64,000 nt of DNA. Origin: Pistricoccus aurantiacus. Its GTDB lineage: Bacteria; Pseudomonadota; Gammaproteobacteria; Pseudomonadales; Halomonadaceae. The notes under the pieces are model-generated. The model saw nothing but the letters and a program-made list of their open reading frames with translations. It ran no database searches and was not told the origin of the DNA. Made by a program: the position numbers and the translations under genes. Below, in pieces: positions 26,664 through 34,768 of this stretch (the first letter of the stretch is position 1; the number at the start of each line of letters is the position of its first letter). The DNA lies in assembly GCF_007954585.1 (NCBI RefSeq), contig NZ_CP042382.1:124001-188000 (forward strand), read 5' to 3'.

Positions 26664-26841
26664 CTTCCTGTTCTCCAGGGAGGCTGCATGGAGTGACGGC
26701 ATTTGGCCAAGAGCAAGCCAATATAGAATCTTAACGCCAAGCAAAGCGGCTGGTAAAAGCCGTCCGGTAACAAACCTCAGGCCTACACAACATCAGACAA
26801 TTTGGAGCGCAACGAAAAATTATTCTACTTTTTTGCGATTG

Positions 26842-27723
26842 CTAGAGAGCATTTTGGCGTGCCACCCATTGTGTATGCTCGCGGGAGAAAGCCAACTCTG
26901 CTTCATTAATAAACTCTGATAAATCTTCTTCGGAGTCTATTTCCTGTAAGCGTCCTTGGATTATCCCAATTTCGTGTGCTGTTAATGTGTATGCGGAAGC
27001 TAACTCATTGAACTTCTTGATTTGCATCCAGCCGATAATTGACGATGCCAATACAATTAGTGGTTCGAATGGCCAAAACTGCCACTCTGGAAATGATGGG
27101 CGAAGGATTAGCAAAGCAATTGCAGCTCCGTAGGTCGCCGTACAGGCAAAGACCCAGCGCGATGCAGCTTTCTTATTGTCTCTCGCCTTTTTGGTATACC
27201 ACGTTCGTTGCTCCCTAATACGGTTTTCCATATAAAACTGCTTACGATCCTTGACCGATAGCGCTCTAATATCATCCATCGAACTCGTAATCTGATCATC
27301 TGCAGCTGAGTCAGGGGGGATACGATCTCCGATATAGCGGTTGGCTCGCAAGATTTCCCGTAGATGATTTCTGAACTCGGCTCGTATTACTCGGACATCA
27401 GTAACGCTCTCAAATGGAGCCGATCTTATACAATAACGCCAAGTCGATGTTTTAATTGACTCCGCCAATGCTCGTCCCTTATACCAATCTTGCTCCGGTT
27501 TAGTCTTGAACCGATAGAGCAATAAAGCAGCAAGTGCAATAAATACTATCGTGTATATCGATTGAACTTCCCGACTAGGGCTAGCAATCATCGAAAGAGC
27601 CGCAGCTACGATTAGAAGACAGTATTCAGATTTCAGAAAACGGTGATATCGATTCTGAGCTGTTTTGGACAAGTCGTTAGCGGCTTTATATAGCGCAGGG
27701 TATTCTAAGGCCGGGGTTGTCAA
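26842..27723 (-). CDS. SLATT/DUF4231-type membrane protein, probable defence effector
   Basis: 293 residues with two membrane hairpins: about 34-48 with 55-72, and about 190-207 with 219-235. After the first hairpin comes the motif WYKGRALAESIKTSTWRY (80-97), typical of DUF4231/SLATT proteins. SLATT domains were predicted as pore-forming effectors coupled to nucleotide-signalling conflict systems. The start is a TTG at 27723 overlapping the stop of the upstream TIR-like gene (TTGA), preceded by AGGGAG. The gene is visibly AT-richer than its neighbours, suggesting transfer. Inferred role: membrane disruption triggered by the TIR partner's product. Family call is firm in outline; function is inference. 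Confidence 0.75.
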   Translation of the reverse strand: MTTPALEYPALYKAANDLSKTAQNRYHRFLKSEYCLLIVAAALSMIASPSREVQSIYTIVFIALAALLLYRFKTKPEQDWYKGRALAESIKTSTWRYCIRSAPFESVTDVRVIRAEFRNHLREILRANRYIGDRIPPDSAADDQITSSMDDIRALSVKDRKQFYMENRIREQRTWYTKKARDNKKAASRWVFACTATYGAAIALLILRPSFPEWQFWPFEPLIVLASSIIGWMQIKKFNELASAYTLTAHEIGIIQGRLQEIDSEEDLSEFINEAELAFSREHTQWVARQNAL

Positions 27724-28130
27724 GGAGTAATCTCCCTAATTCCTGCAACGATAGATGCAGAGTTCCAGCTAACCATCTTATTCGCCGCCAACGACACACT
27801 CGTAGGCGTTCGTTCTGCATCCCATGGAATAATACCAAGGATGGGTTTGCCTAGAAACTTGGCAAAGTCTATTTCGAACTGAATCCAATTACTATGAGCT
27901 GCGTACATCCCAGCCAGCACAACTACACACTGGGTAGGACGAATCTGCTGGCGAAGCTCCTCTTCGAGTGAACGAGTAGACATATGCTCAAATTTTTTGG
28001 CAACTGGTACAGAATAGTTTGTCCAAGAAAAACGGGGCGCGGCGTTCAGAAATTTGATCGCACGCTCATATCGTTCGCCATAGCGCCATGCGTGACTGAT
28101 AAAAAGTCTATAGTTGTGCAGATAAGGCAT
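27720..28130 (-). CDS. TIR-like (ThsB/DUF1863-type) domain protein, probable defence sensor
   Basis: A stand-alone 136-residue TIR-like domain. It begins YRLFISHAWRYGERYERAI, then WTNYSVPV, QCVVVLAGMYAAHSNWIQFE, FLGKPILGIIPWD and a final WNSASIVAGIREI, the order seen in Thoeris ThsB proteins. Glu86 in NWIQFEIDFA sits where the catalytic glutamate of these NAD-consuming enzymes is expected. It starts at 28130 behind TTGGAGGT and overlaps the SLATT gene by 4 bp, so the two are coupled. In Thoeris, ThsB makes a cyclic-ADP-ribose-like signal after phage infection; here the partner is a SLATT membrane protein and not a SIR2-SLOG protein. No SIR2 gene is present nearby. Confidence 0.82.
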   Translation of the reverse strand: MPYLHNYRLFISHAWRYGERYERAIKFLNAAPRFSWTNYSVPVAKKFEHMSTRSLEEELRQQIRPTQCVVVLAGMYAAHSNWIQFEIDFAKFLGKPILGIIPWDAERTPTSVSLAANKMVSWNSASIVAGIREITP

Positions 28131-28257
28131 AGTTTACCTCCAAGTCATTGTATTCTACGGTGTTTGGTTTAATTCTCTCTAACGCAGAGCACAGCAGCGC
28201 CACATCAGTGGCGCCTGCGGCCGTAGGTCGCGTACTGGTACGACTGGTTAAATACTT

Positions 28258-28521
28258 TCATTTTGTCTTTTTCCAGGGTTTAGACGAGGTGACTCCCTGC
28301 AAACCGCTCATTACGCTCCTACTGTCTAACAAGGTAGTTGGCTGCCTCTTGACCTTCTTTTTCTTAGGCTTTTTTACTTCCATTCCCAATTTTATTTTTA
28401 AAAGTCGCCTCGCATTCGCTGCAGAAAATGCAACTAGACTATCAATTTTTAACCCTGAGTTATCGTAGGCAACTGCTTCAAATACAGATCCTTTTTTCTT
28501 TACAACTATATCCACATCCAT
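28258..28521 (-). CDS. Small lysine-rich protein, unknown function
   Basis: 87 residues I cannot assign. The N-terminal half (MDVDIVVKKKGSVFEAVAYD, FSAANARRLLKIKLGM) looks like a small folded domain; the C-terminal half is basic (KKPKKKKVKRQP). It is AT-rich and points the same way as the TIR/SLATT pair, ending 127 bases before it, so it could be a first operon member. Its start codon lies only about 9 bases from the left end of IS1380 copy 2, which has probably displaced its native promoter. An inverted repeat (GCGCCAC-ATCA-GTGGCGC, 28197-28214) lies between it and the TIR gene. Confidence 0.5.
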   Translation of the reverse strand: MDVDIVVKKKGSVFEAVAYDNSGLKIDSLVAFSAANARRLLKIKLGMEVKKPKKKKVKRQPTTLLDSRSVMSGLQGVTSSKPWKKTK

Positions 28522-28529
28522 TTATACAC

Positions 28530-30110
28530 CTAACCCGGATATTGCACCAGACATGCAAAAAGCGGCTGAAAATCGGTTATAATTCAAGCTCCTATACAAG
28601 AACCAACCGACTCAGCCGCCATGACAAAATGTACCACGCCGACCGCCGCCTTTCCACGCTGCAAAGGCCGTCAGATCCTCGCCAGCTTCGATGGCGGTGA
28701 CGTCACCTCCGACGGCGGCATCCTGCTGCTGCGGCAGATGGATCGTGAGGTGGGCCTGACTCGCGCCGTCGCCCGCCGGATCAGCGATGATCGTGACCCG
28801 CAGCGCTGCCTGCATCGCACCGAAACTCTGGTCCGGCAACGCGTGTTCGGCCTGGCGATGGGCTATGAAGATCTCAACGACCACCATGCCCTGCGTCATG
28901 ACATCGCCCTACAGACCGCCGTCAATACTGATGGCGTGCTGGCCAGCCAGTCGACCCTGTGTCGCTTCGAACAGCAGGCCGGCCGGGATTGGGCGGTCGC
29001 CATCCACGAGGAGATGATCGAGCAGTTCATCCGTTCGTTCCGGCAGCCGCCCAAGAAGCCGCTCTACCTCGACTTCGATGCCACCGATGACCGGGTGCAC
29101 GGCCAGCAGCTCGGGCGGCACTTCAACGGCTACTACGACCATTACATCTTCCTGCCGCTGTTCGTGTTCTGTGGTGATCAGCTGCTGGTCAGCTACCTGC
29201 GCCCGGCCTCGCTGGATGCCGCTCACCACGCCGGTGCCATCCTCGCTCTGCTGGTCCGGCGGCTGCGCCAGGCATGGCCCGATGTGAAGATCGTCTTCCG
29301 TGGCGACAGCGGCTTCTGCCGCCCGCTGATCCTCAATTGGTGCGACCGCCACGGCGTCGATTACATCATCGGCATCGCCGGCAACCAGCGCCTGGCCAAG
29401 CTGGCTCTAGACATCGACTACGCGTCGGCCATCCGCTTCGAGAAGACCTGGGAGAAGCAGCGTGTCTTCGGCTTCATCAAGTACGCCGCCGGCAGTTGGA
29501 ACAAACGCCGACGACAGGTGATCGTCAAGTCCGAGACCACACGGCGCGGCTTCAACACCCGCTATGTGGTCACCAACCTGCGGGGTTGCAGCGCCGAATG
29601 GCTCTACGATAATCGCTACTGCGCCCGGGGCGAGATGGAGAACCGCATCAAGGAGCAGCAGTTCCTGTTCTCCGACCGCACCAGTTGTCACGAGTGGTGG
29701 CCCAACCAGTACCGGCTGCTGCTCTCGGGGCTGGCCTACCTGCTGCTGGAACGGATGCGTCGGGTTTACCTCAAACGCACCGCCTTCGCCCAAGCCCAGG
29801 TCAACACCATCCGCCTGAAGCTGCTGAAGATCGGCGCCGTCATTACCCGCAACACGCGCACTATCCGGTTGATGCTGAGCAGCCAGTATCCCGAGCAAGA
29901 CCTTTTCCTGACGCTGGCCAGCAAGTTGGTGCCGGGATAGCGTCGCAGCGTGCTGTCCCCGGCACAGAAAAGACATGGGGGTTGGGGGAAGTGCGCCCTG
30001 AAGCCAGGAAATTGATCAAGAAATAGCCAATCTCAACCCCGATCGCCATCATCCCCACCGAGCCTGGAATCTGGGAGCGTCTGGCCGGCCCGGTGCAATA
30101 TCCGGGCTAA
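28530..30110 (+). mobile_element. IS1380-family insertion sequence, copy 2 (complete)
   Basis: Left terminal repeat at about 28530-28548 (CTAACCCGGATATTGCACC) and right repeat at 30092-30110 (GGTGCAATATCCGGGCTAA), which match in inverted orientation except for one or two bases. One full transposase gene lies between them. I see no convincing target-site duplication at the ends. About 150 bp of non-coding DNA follows the transposase before the right end. Confidence 0.88.
28621..29940 (+). CDS. IS1380 family transposase
   Basis: Complete 439-residue DDE transposase. Visible motifs: SFDGGDVTSDGGILLLRQMD near the N-terminus, FDATDD around residue 160, FRGDSGFCRPLILNWC around 225, and GEMENRIKEQQFLFSDRTS around 338, carrying the expected acidic residues. 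The frame is intact and the element has both ends, so it may be mobile. It sits between the 87-residue gene of the defence island and a DUF1499 gene. It is clearly diverged from the copy at the window start, so the two came from separate arrivals or an old duplication. Confidence 0.95.
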   Translation: MTKCTTPTAAFPRCKGRQILASFDGGDVTSDGGILLLRQMDREVGLTRAVARRISDDRDPQRCLHRTETLVRQRVFGLAMGYEDLNDHHALRHDIALQTAVNTDGVLASQSTLCRFEQQAGRDWAVAIHEEMIEQFIRSFRQPPKKPLYLDFDATDDRVHGQQLGRHFNGYYDHYIFLPLFVFCGDQLLVSYLRPASLDAAHHAGAILALLVRRLRQAWPDVKIVFRGDSGFCRPLILNWCDRHGVDYIIGIAGNQRLAKLALDIDYASAIRFEKTWEKQRVFGFIKYAAGSWNKRRRQVIVKSETTRRGFNTRYVVTNLRGCSAEWLYDNRYCARGEMENRIKEQQFLFSDRTSCHEWWPNQYRLLLSGLAYLLLERMRRVYLKRTAFAQAQVNTIRLKLLKIGAVITRNTRTIRLMLSSQYPEQDLFLTLASKLVPG

Positions 30111-30637
30111 CAGCAATCAAGCAGATCGCTTCGATATTGCAGAAACCTGGCCGCTCCGGGATTAAGGTTTCTAATTCTCAAAAACGCCTGCATAATGTTC
30201 TATAAAACAATAGCTTAACTAGCCACTTACTGGCTGCCATGTAATCATTTGACTTCTGTGGTCTGTGCATACAATCACACTGTATAAAAATATAGCTTTC
30301 ATTGGCGTCTGATTCATAGACCGGAAGCCGCTTCGGTAGCGCGCATCGGGTTGCGCGCGGTCTCGAACTCCGTTTTTTACGGAGTTCCTTATTCCAGCTC
30401 TTCAGCACTGCTACCGCAGTGGTTACTGTGACCGCCCTGCGCTAGATTCGAAAAAGCTGCCGATTACTTCACAGTTACCCTACGTATCTTTTTGTATCTC
30501 AATCAGCTTAGCACCATAGCGGGGTATGTCACCTACTTTGAAGCAATTTATTCGTCATTTTGATTTAGCCAGTGGCCATGAGGCCGGCTCAGTACCTATG
30601 CTGAGGGTCGATAAGGCGCTACAGAAAAGGAGCCGAG
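30111..30637. other. Gene-free, stem-loop-rich gap after IS1380
   Basis: A 527-bp AT-richer stretch without a convincing gene; a 76-codon minus-strand frame at 30178-30408 lacks support. It holds several hairpins in a row: GCGCGCA / TGCGCGC (30339-30358), GAACTCCGT / ACGGAGTTC around TTTTT (30365-30387), and CACTG / CAGTG (30406-30421). They could be a structured RNA, a terminator array or the remains of an integration site. The last part should hold the promoter of the DUF1499 gene. Confidence 0.4.
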
Positions 30638-31405
30638 ATGACATCCACAACGAATTCTCACCGACGCGGCGGCAGGTGGCCGATCATGATCGCTTGGCTG
30701 GCGGTCATTCTATTGCTCGCGACGGCGGTGGTGATGGGCGGCTCGGGGCCGGCTTATCAGAAGGACTGGATATCCCTGGGCGAGGCGTTCACGTATTTGC
30801 GCCGGGGGGCGTATCTGGCCATTGGTGCGGGGGCGGTGGGTCTGGTGGCGTTGATCGTTGCCGGGTTCTGTCGGCGCTGGGGTCCAGCCCTGATCGGCGG
30901 GTTAGTGAGCCTGGCGGTAGTGGGAATGCTGGTAGTGCCAGTACAGATGATGCAGCGCTCCCAGAGCGTGCCGCCGATTCACGATATCACCACGGATCTC
31001 GAGAATCCGCCTGCCTTTGAAGCACTGGCTGCCGCTCGGGAAGCCGCGCCCAATGCGGTGAATCATCCTGGCGAGGACACCGCTCGCCAGCAGCGCGACG
31101 CCTACCCGGCGATCCAGCCGGTTGTCTTCGAACAGCCGCTAGCAAATGTCATGCAGGCTGCGGAGGAAACCGCTCAGGCGCAGGGTTGGGAAATCGCTTC
31201 TGTCACCGAGAACAAGATCGAAGCCACTGCCACCACCCGCTGGTTCGGCTTCAAGGATGACGTGGTGATTCGCCTGACGGAGACCGACGAAGGGGTACGA
31301 GTGGATATGCGCTCCGCTTCCCGATTCGGCGCGAGCGACGTGGGTACCAACGCAGCGCGGATTCAGGCCTATCTGGAGGCGTTGAAAAGTTCGTTACGAG
31401 GGTAA
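30638..31405 (+). CDS. DUF1499 family membrane protein
   Basis: 255 residues with three N-terminal membrane segments (about 15-34, 56-76 and 80-101). A soluble DUF1499 domain follows: AYPAIQPVVFEQPLANVMQA, then GWEIASVTENKIEATATTRW, FGFKDDVVIRL and DMRSASRFGASDVGTNAARI. Function unknown; the domain occurs alone or behind membrane segments in many proteobacteria. The start at 30638 follows AAAAGGAG. It stands alone, with an orphan antitoxin on the other strand downstream. Confidence 0.82.
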   Translation: MTSTTNSHRRGGRWPIMIAWLAVILLLATAVVMGGSGPAYQKDWISLGEAFTYLRRGAYLAIGAGAVGLVALIVAGFCRRWGPALIGGLVSLAVVGMLVVPVQMMQRSQSVPPIHDITTDLENPPAFEALAAAREAAPNAVNHPGEDTARQQRDAYPAIQPVVFEQPLANVMQAAEETAQAQGWEIASVTENKIEATATTRWFGFKDDVVIRLTETDEGVRVDMRSASRFGASDVGTNAARIQAYLEALKSSLRG

Positions 31406-31452
31406 TCAAAACCCTTACGAGCCTCCCTTTACATTGCGATAGCTGAGTAACG

Positions 31453-31695
31453 TCAACTGCTTGACCATCTTGAATTTATAGATCCGTAGGGCTCCAGTTT
31501 GCCGGCTTCTCGTTCCGCCTTGGCGATGATGGCCTGTATGACAAATTCGTAGGGCAGATCAGGATTATCCTCCATCATTTCGCCGATTCTGGCCCAGTGC
31601 TCTATCTGTTTAGGCGTGCTGCGGTTCAAGGCCTTGGCTTTAACAGCAGCTTTTATTACCAGTTCCTGGTCGAGGCGCACGCTGGATGTGCTCAT
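31453..31695 (-). CDS. ParD-like antitoxin, no toxin partner seen
   Basis: 80-residue protein of the ParD-like antitoxin type (MSTSSVRLDQELVIKAAVKA, RSTPKQIEHWARIGEMMEDN, LPYEFVIQAIIAKAERE). Such proteins resemble ribbon-helix-helix antitoxins of the ParDE class. The ATG at 31695 is placed by the strong AGGAGGT 8 bases before; a frame from 31713 starts upstream of that site. Neither side carries a ParE or similar toxin, so it is either an orphan antitoxin or a plain regulator. The C-terminus ends in a short Ser-rich tail. Confidence 0.72.
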   Translation of the reverse strand: MSTSSVRLDQELVIKAAVKAKALNRSTPKQIEHWARIGEMMEDNPDLPYEFVIQAIIAKAEREAGKLEPYGSINSRWSSS

Positions 31696-31795
31696 CGTAT
31701 ACCTCCTATGCAACTCACATCGTATTGTTCCTTGGCGAGTATAAACACAGTGCCGTAAGCTGCGACGCCATCATGTACACCAGGAGAACCATCCC

Positions 31796-32011
31796 GTGAA
31801 CCCCGAAGACCTGGAACGCCTGGTCACCCTGAAGATGCCTTTCGGCAAGTACGAGGGCACCTTGATCGCCGATCTGCCTGGCCCTTATCTCAACTGGTTC
31901 GCCCGCAAGGGCTTTCCCGAGGGCCAGATCGGTCGGCTATTACATCTGATGCACGAGATCGATCACAACGGCTTGAAGGAGCTGCTGGAGCCGCTGCGGG
32001 CGAGACAGTGA
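31796..32011 (+). CDS. DUF3820 family small protein
   Basis: 71 residues, the full length of the family: MPFGKYEGTLIADLPGPYLN, WFARKGFPEGQIGRLLHLMH. The family has a compact fold and is sometimes called a putative quorum-sensing regulator or exonuclease-like protein, but no function is established that I know of. The start is GTG at 31796 behind AGGAGA. A hairpin with a T run (32045-32070) that overlaps the end of the facing iclR-type gene may end its transcript. Confidence 0.85.
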   Translation: MNPEDLERLVTLKMPFGKYEGTLIADLPGPYLNWFARKGFPEGQIGRLLHLMHEIDHNGLKELLEPLRARQ

Positions 32012-32044
32012 GCACGAAACGTATTGGGCACCGGACTTGCGAGG

Positions 32045-32070
32045 AGGTGCTTATTCCTCGAGCACCTTTT
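32045..32070 (+). terminator. Possible terminator for DUF3820 gene
   Basis: AGGTGCT / AGCACCT stem with a 9-base loop, followed by TTT. It overlaps the last codons of the convergent IclR gene, so part of the match is fixed by coding needs. Confidence 0.4.
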
Positions 32071-32809
32071 CCATTTCTCGTGCCGATTCGCGCATGATGG
32101 GTACGAGTTCCAGGAGTTTTTCAAGCGGCTGGCGCATGCAGGGGGCGTGGATGGCCAGGCAGGCCAGCACTCGGTTGGAAGGATCGTGAATCGGTACCGC
32201 CACCGCCACCATGCCTTCGATGAATTCCTCGTTGTCGGTGCTGACCCGCTCTCTTTCGATGTGCTTGAGACTTTCTTCCAGGGCTTCCGGCGTCACCAGG
32301 GTATGCGGCGTATAGGGGGCCAGCGTGAGACTGTCGATCAAGCCCTGGCGCTGCTTCGGGGGCATCGTCGCCAGAAACAGCTTGCCGCTGGAGGTGCAGT
32401 GCAACGGTAACCGGGAACCCGGGGCCAACTGAACCCGCACCGGCCAGTTGGTTTCGATGCGGTCGAAATAGATGACCTCGTGTTCATCGCGCACGGTCAG
32501 ATTGCAGGTTTCGCCGACGCGCTCGGACAACCGCTTGAGCACCGCGCGTATGGAGGCGTTGACGCTGGGATTGGAAAGCGCGCCGAAGGCCATGCGCTTT
32601 AAGCGAGGTCCGGGAATGAGATGGCGCCCGGACAGGTCGCGCCTGATCAACCCCTCCTGTTCCAGTTGTCCCAAAAGCCGATGGGCGGTTGGTTTGGTGA
32701 TATCCAGACGCTTGCCCAGCTCCGCGGCGGTCAGGGTCCCTTCTCCCTTGATCACCTCTTCCATCAGGGCGATGGCTCTCAGCAGCGTGGAGTTTGTCGA
32801 TAGCGACAT
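32051..32809 (-). CDS. IclR family transcriptional regulator
   Basis: 252 residues with an N-terminal winged helix (LTAAELGKRLDITKPTAHRL, LGQLEQEGLIRRD) and a C-terminal IclR effector domain (LPLHCTSSGKLFLATMPP, AVAVPIHDPSNRVLACLAIH). IclR proteins control catabolic operons by binding a pathway metabolite. It lies just downstream of a TRAP carrier on the same strand and near a GMC oxidoreductase, so it likely controls these. I use the ATG at 32809 (MSLSTNST), behind AAGGGA. The GACAA-type repeats at 36094-36141 between the transporter and the GMC gene are a candidate operator. Confidence 0.9.
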   Translation of the reverse strand: MSLSTNSTLLRAIALMEEVIKGEGTLTAAELGKRLDITKPTAHRLLGQLEQEGLIRRDLSGRHLIPGPRLKRMAFGALSNPSVNASIRAVLKRLSERVGETCNLTVRDEHEVIYFDRIETNWPVRVQLAPGSRLPLHCTSSGKLFLATMPPKQRQGLIDSLTLAPYTPHTLVTPEALEESLKHIERERVSTDNEEFIEGMVAVAVPIHDPSNRVLACLAIHAPCMRQPLEKLLELVPIMRESAREMEKVLEE

Positions 32810-32896
32810 GGCAATCCCTTGTCCTGTGCGAAACACCAATAGTACCGCGGCCGGGTGGCCGCGGTAAGGAACCTGTCTTTCAGTACGGTACGATAA

Positions 32897-34183
32897 TCAG
32901 CCTCCACCAAACTGCACGAGGAAGAGCGACAACATGGGCCAGAAGGCGATTGCCAGCCAGCTCAGTACTAGCACGACGAAATAAGGCATCACGAACTTGA
33001 CCAGCCGCAGATAGGGAATGCCGGTGATGCTGCTCGCCACGTAGAGATTCAGCCCGAAAGGCGGTGTGATGAAGCCGATGGCCGCGCCTACCAGGAAGAT
33101 CACCGAGAAGTGGATCGGATCGACTCCGACATTCTGGGCGATGGGTGCCAAGATCGGCGCCAGGATGATGGTGATCGGCAAGCTTTCCAGCACCATGCCC
33201 GCCACCAGGATGATCGCCATGCAGATCCCCAGCACCACATAGTAGTTGCCGATGCCGAGCAGCAGTTCGTTGAGCAGTTGCCCCACCCCGAGTACCGACA
33301 GCAGCTGCTGCATGACCACGGAAATGGCGATCAAGGGCGCCAGCATGCCGGCGATCTGGCCCGAGCGCAGCAGGATGGCCGGCAGGTTCCTGAACTTGAT
33401 TTCCCGAGTGACCAGCAGCCCCGCGATCAGCGTGAAGCCGACGGTGACCGCCGCCGCCTCGGTGGGCGAAAACAGTCCGGAATAGATGCCGTAGAGCACC
33501 ACGCCGATGGTCACGAAGCCCAGATACGCCTTGCCCGCGTGGCGCAGACTGTTGCCCAGGCGGAAGGGAATCAGAGTGCCCCAGCGGTTACGCCGGGAAA
33601 TCCAGTTGCAGGCCAGCATCATCACCAGCACCATCAGCGCCCCGGGCACCATGCCGGCTATGAAAAGCTCGCTGATCGAGAGGTTCATCATGAAACCGTA
33701 GACGATGAAGATGATACTTGGCGGGATGATGATGCCCACGGTGCCACCGGAAGCGGCGGTGGCGGCGGCGAAGCGTTCGTCGTAGCCGTTCTTGACCATC
33801 TCCGGATGCATGATCGAGCCGATGGTCGCCGTGGTACCGGCGTTCGAGCCGGAGATCGCCGCGAACATGCCGCAAGCCCCCAGCGCCGCCATGCCCATGC
33901 CGCCACGCATCCATCCCACCACGGAATAGGCGAAGTCCGACAGTCGCTTGGCGATGCCCGCGGCGTTGATCAGGTCACCGGTCAGAATGAACAGCGGCAG
34001 CGCCAGGAGCCCGAAGAAGCGCAGTCCCTGAAACAACGTGACACCGATATTGGCCAGGCTGAAATCGATGATGATGCTGACGCCCACCACCCATAGCCCG
34101 ATGACCAGAAAGATCGGCACGCCGAGAAGAAAGAGCCCCACGATCACGAAAGTGGCGAGGCCGATTAAGCTACCGTCTGTCAT
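32897..34183 (-). CDS. TRAP transporter large permease (DctM type)
   Basis: 428-residue membrane protein with about 12 hydrophobic segments, the DctM subunit that carries the Na+-coupled transport path. Family stretches: GLRFFGLLALPLFILTGDLI, AAISGSNAGTTATIGSIMHP, SGGTVGIIIPPSIIFIVYG and FITPPFGLNLYVASSITGIP. I start at 34183 (MTDGSLIGLATF) with AAAGGAGG just before it; a frame open to 34552 reads through the DctQ gene in another frame and is not real. Forms one operon with the small permease and binding protein, each 11-13 bases apart. Substrate unknown. Confidence 0.93.
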   Translation of the reverse strand: MTDGSLIGLATFVIVGLFLLGVPIFLVIGLWVVGVSIIIDFSLANIGVTLFQGLRFFGLLALPLFILTGDLINAAGIAKRLSDFAYSVVGWMRGGMGMAALGACGMFAAISGSNAGTTATIGSIMHPEMVKNGYDERFAAATAASGGTVGIIIPPSIIFIVYGFMMNLSISELFIAGMVPGALMVLVMMLACNWISRRNRWGTLIPFRLGNSLRHAGKAYLGFVTIGVVLYGIYSGLFSPTEAAAVTVGFTLIAGLLVTREIKFRNLPAILLRSGQIAGMLAPLIAISVVMQQLLSVLGVGQLLNELLLGIGNYYVVLGICMAIILVAGMVLESLPITIILAPILAPIAQNVGVDPIHFSVIFLVGAAIGFITPPFGLNLYVASSITGIPYLRLVKFVMPYFVVLVLSWLAIAFWPMLSLFLVQFGGG

Positions 34184-34194
34184 GACAGCCTCCT

Positions 34195-34755
34195 TTAATC
34201 CATGATCGCGGGTTGCAGATTGAACGGCTTGCCGCGCTTGTAACGCCAGATGTCTTGATACAGGTTCTGCAGGACACGAAAGAGCAGTAATACCCAGGCC
34301 AGCGGCGTCGCCAGGTAGAACCACCACTGCATGACGCTGTTGGTGCCGGTGACGATGGCAAAATTGTCGTAGGCCAGGGTCACCTGCTGGGTCGAGTAGT
34401 AGATGACCAGGATGCCGAAGCCGATCCACAGCACCGCATCCAGGATCAGACAGAGAAACTGTCCGAAATAAGGCAGCCGCATGCGCAGTTCGTTGAGGGA
34501 AAGATGGCTGCGCCGTTTGACGTTGAGCGAGGCGCCGAACCAGGTCAGCCACAGAAACAGCAGGATCGGAATACTGGTACTCCAGGCCGCCTGCTGGTTG
34601 AAAAAGAAGCGGCGGATCACCTCGACGAAGATGATCCCCGCCATCCCGGAGTAGGCGATCAGAATGATCACCTTCTCCAGGTTTTCATCTATCCACAGCA
34701 AGGGCTTGAGCCAGGCCGGACGTACCGGGCCCGGCGTGTTGTCGTCATGGGTCAT
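34195..34755 (-). CDS. TRAP transporter small permease (DctQ type)
   Basis: 186 residues with four membrane segments and the DctQ pattern (PILLFLWLTWFGASLNVKRR, SHLSLNELRMRLP). DctQ pairs with DctM to form the carrier and dock the binding protein. It lies between the binding protein and large permease genes. The C-terminus (YKRGKPFNLQPAIMD) is cytoplasmic. Nothing unusual in length or composition. Confidence 0.92.
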   Translation of the reverse strand: MTHDDNTPGPVRPAWLKPLLWIDENLEKVIILIAYSGMAGIIFVEVIRRFFFNQQAAWSTSIPILLFLWLTWFGASLNVKRRSHLSLNELRMRLPYFGQFLCLILDAVLWIGFGILVIYYSTQQVTLAYDNFAIVTGTNSVMQWWFYLATPLAWVLLLFRVLQNLYQDIWRYKRGKPFNLQPAIMD

Positions 34756-34768
34756 GGGAGTCTCCCGG

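Noticed and set aside
26842-28130. Canonical type I Thoeris
   Set aside because: The TIR-like gene fits ThsB, but no SIR2-SLOG ThsA gene is present; the partner is a SLATT membrane protein.
28526-30114. Target-site duplication around IS1380 copy 2
   Set aside because: The four bases on each side (near 28526-28529 and 30111-30114) do not match convincingly.
30178-30408. 76-codon minus-strand frame after the second IS
   Set aside because: No ribosome site, no family resemblance, and it runs through several hairpins. Treated as non-coding.
34184-34552. N-terminal extension of the TRAP large permease
   Set aside because: It reads through the DctQ gene in another frame; the true start MTDGSLIG has a strong ribosome site.
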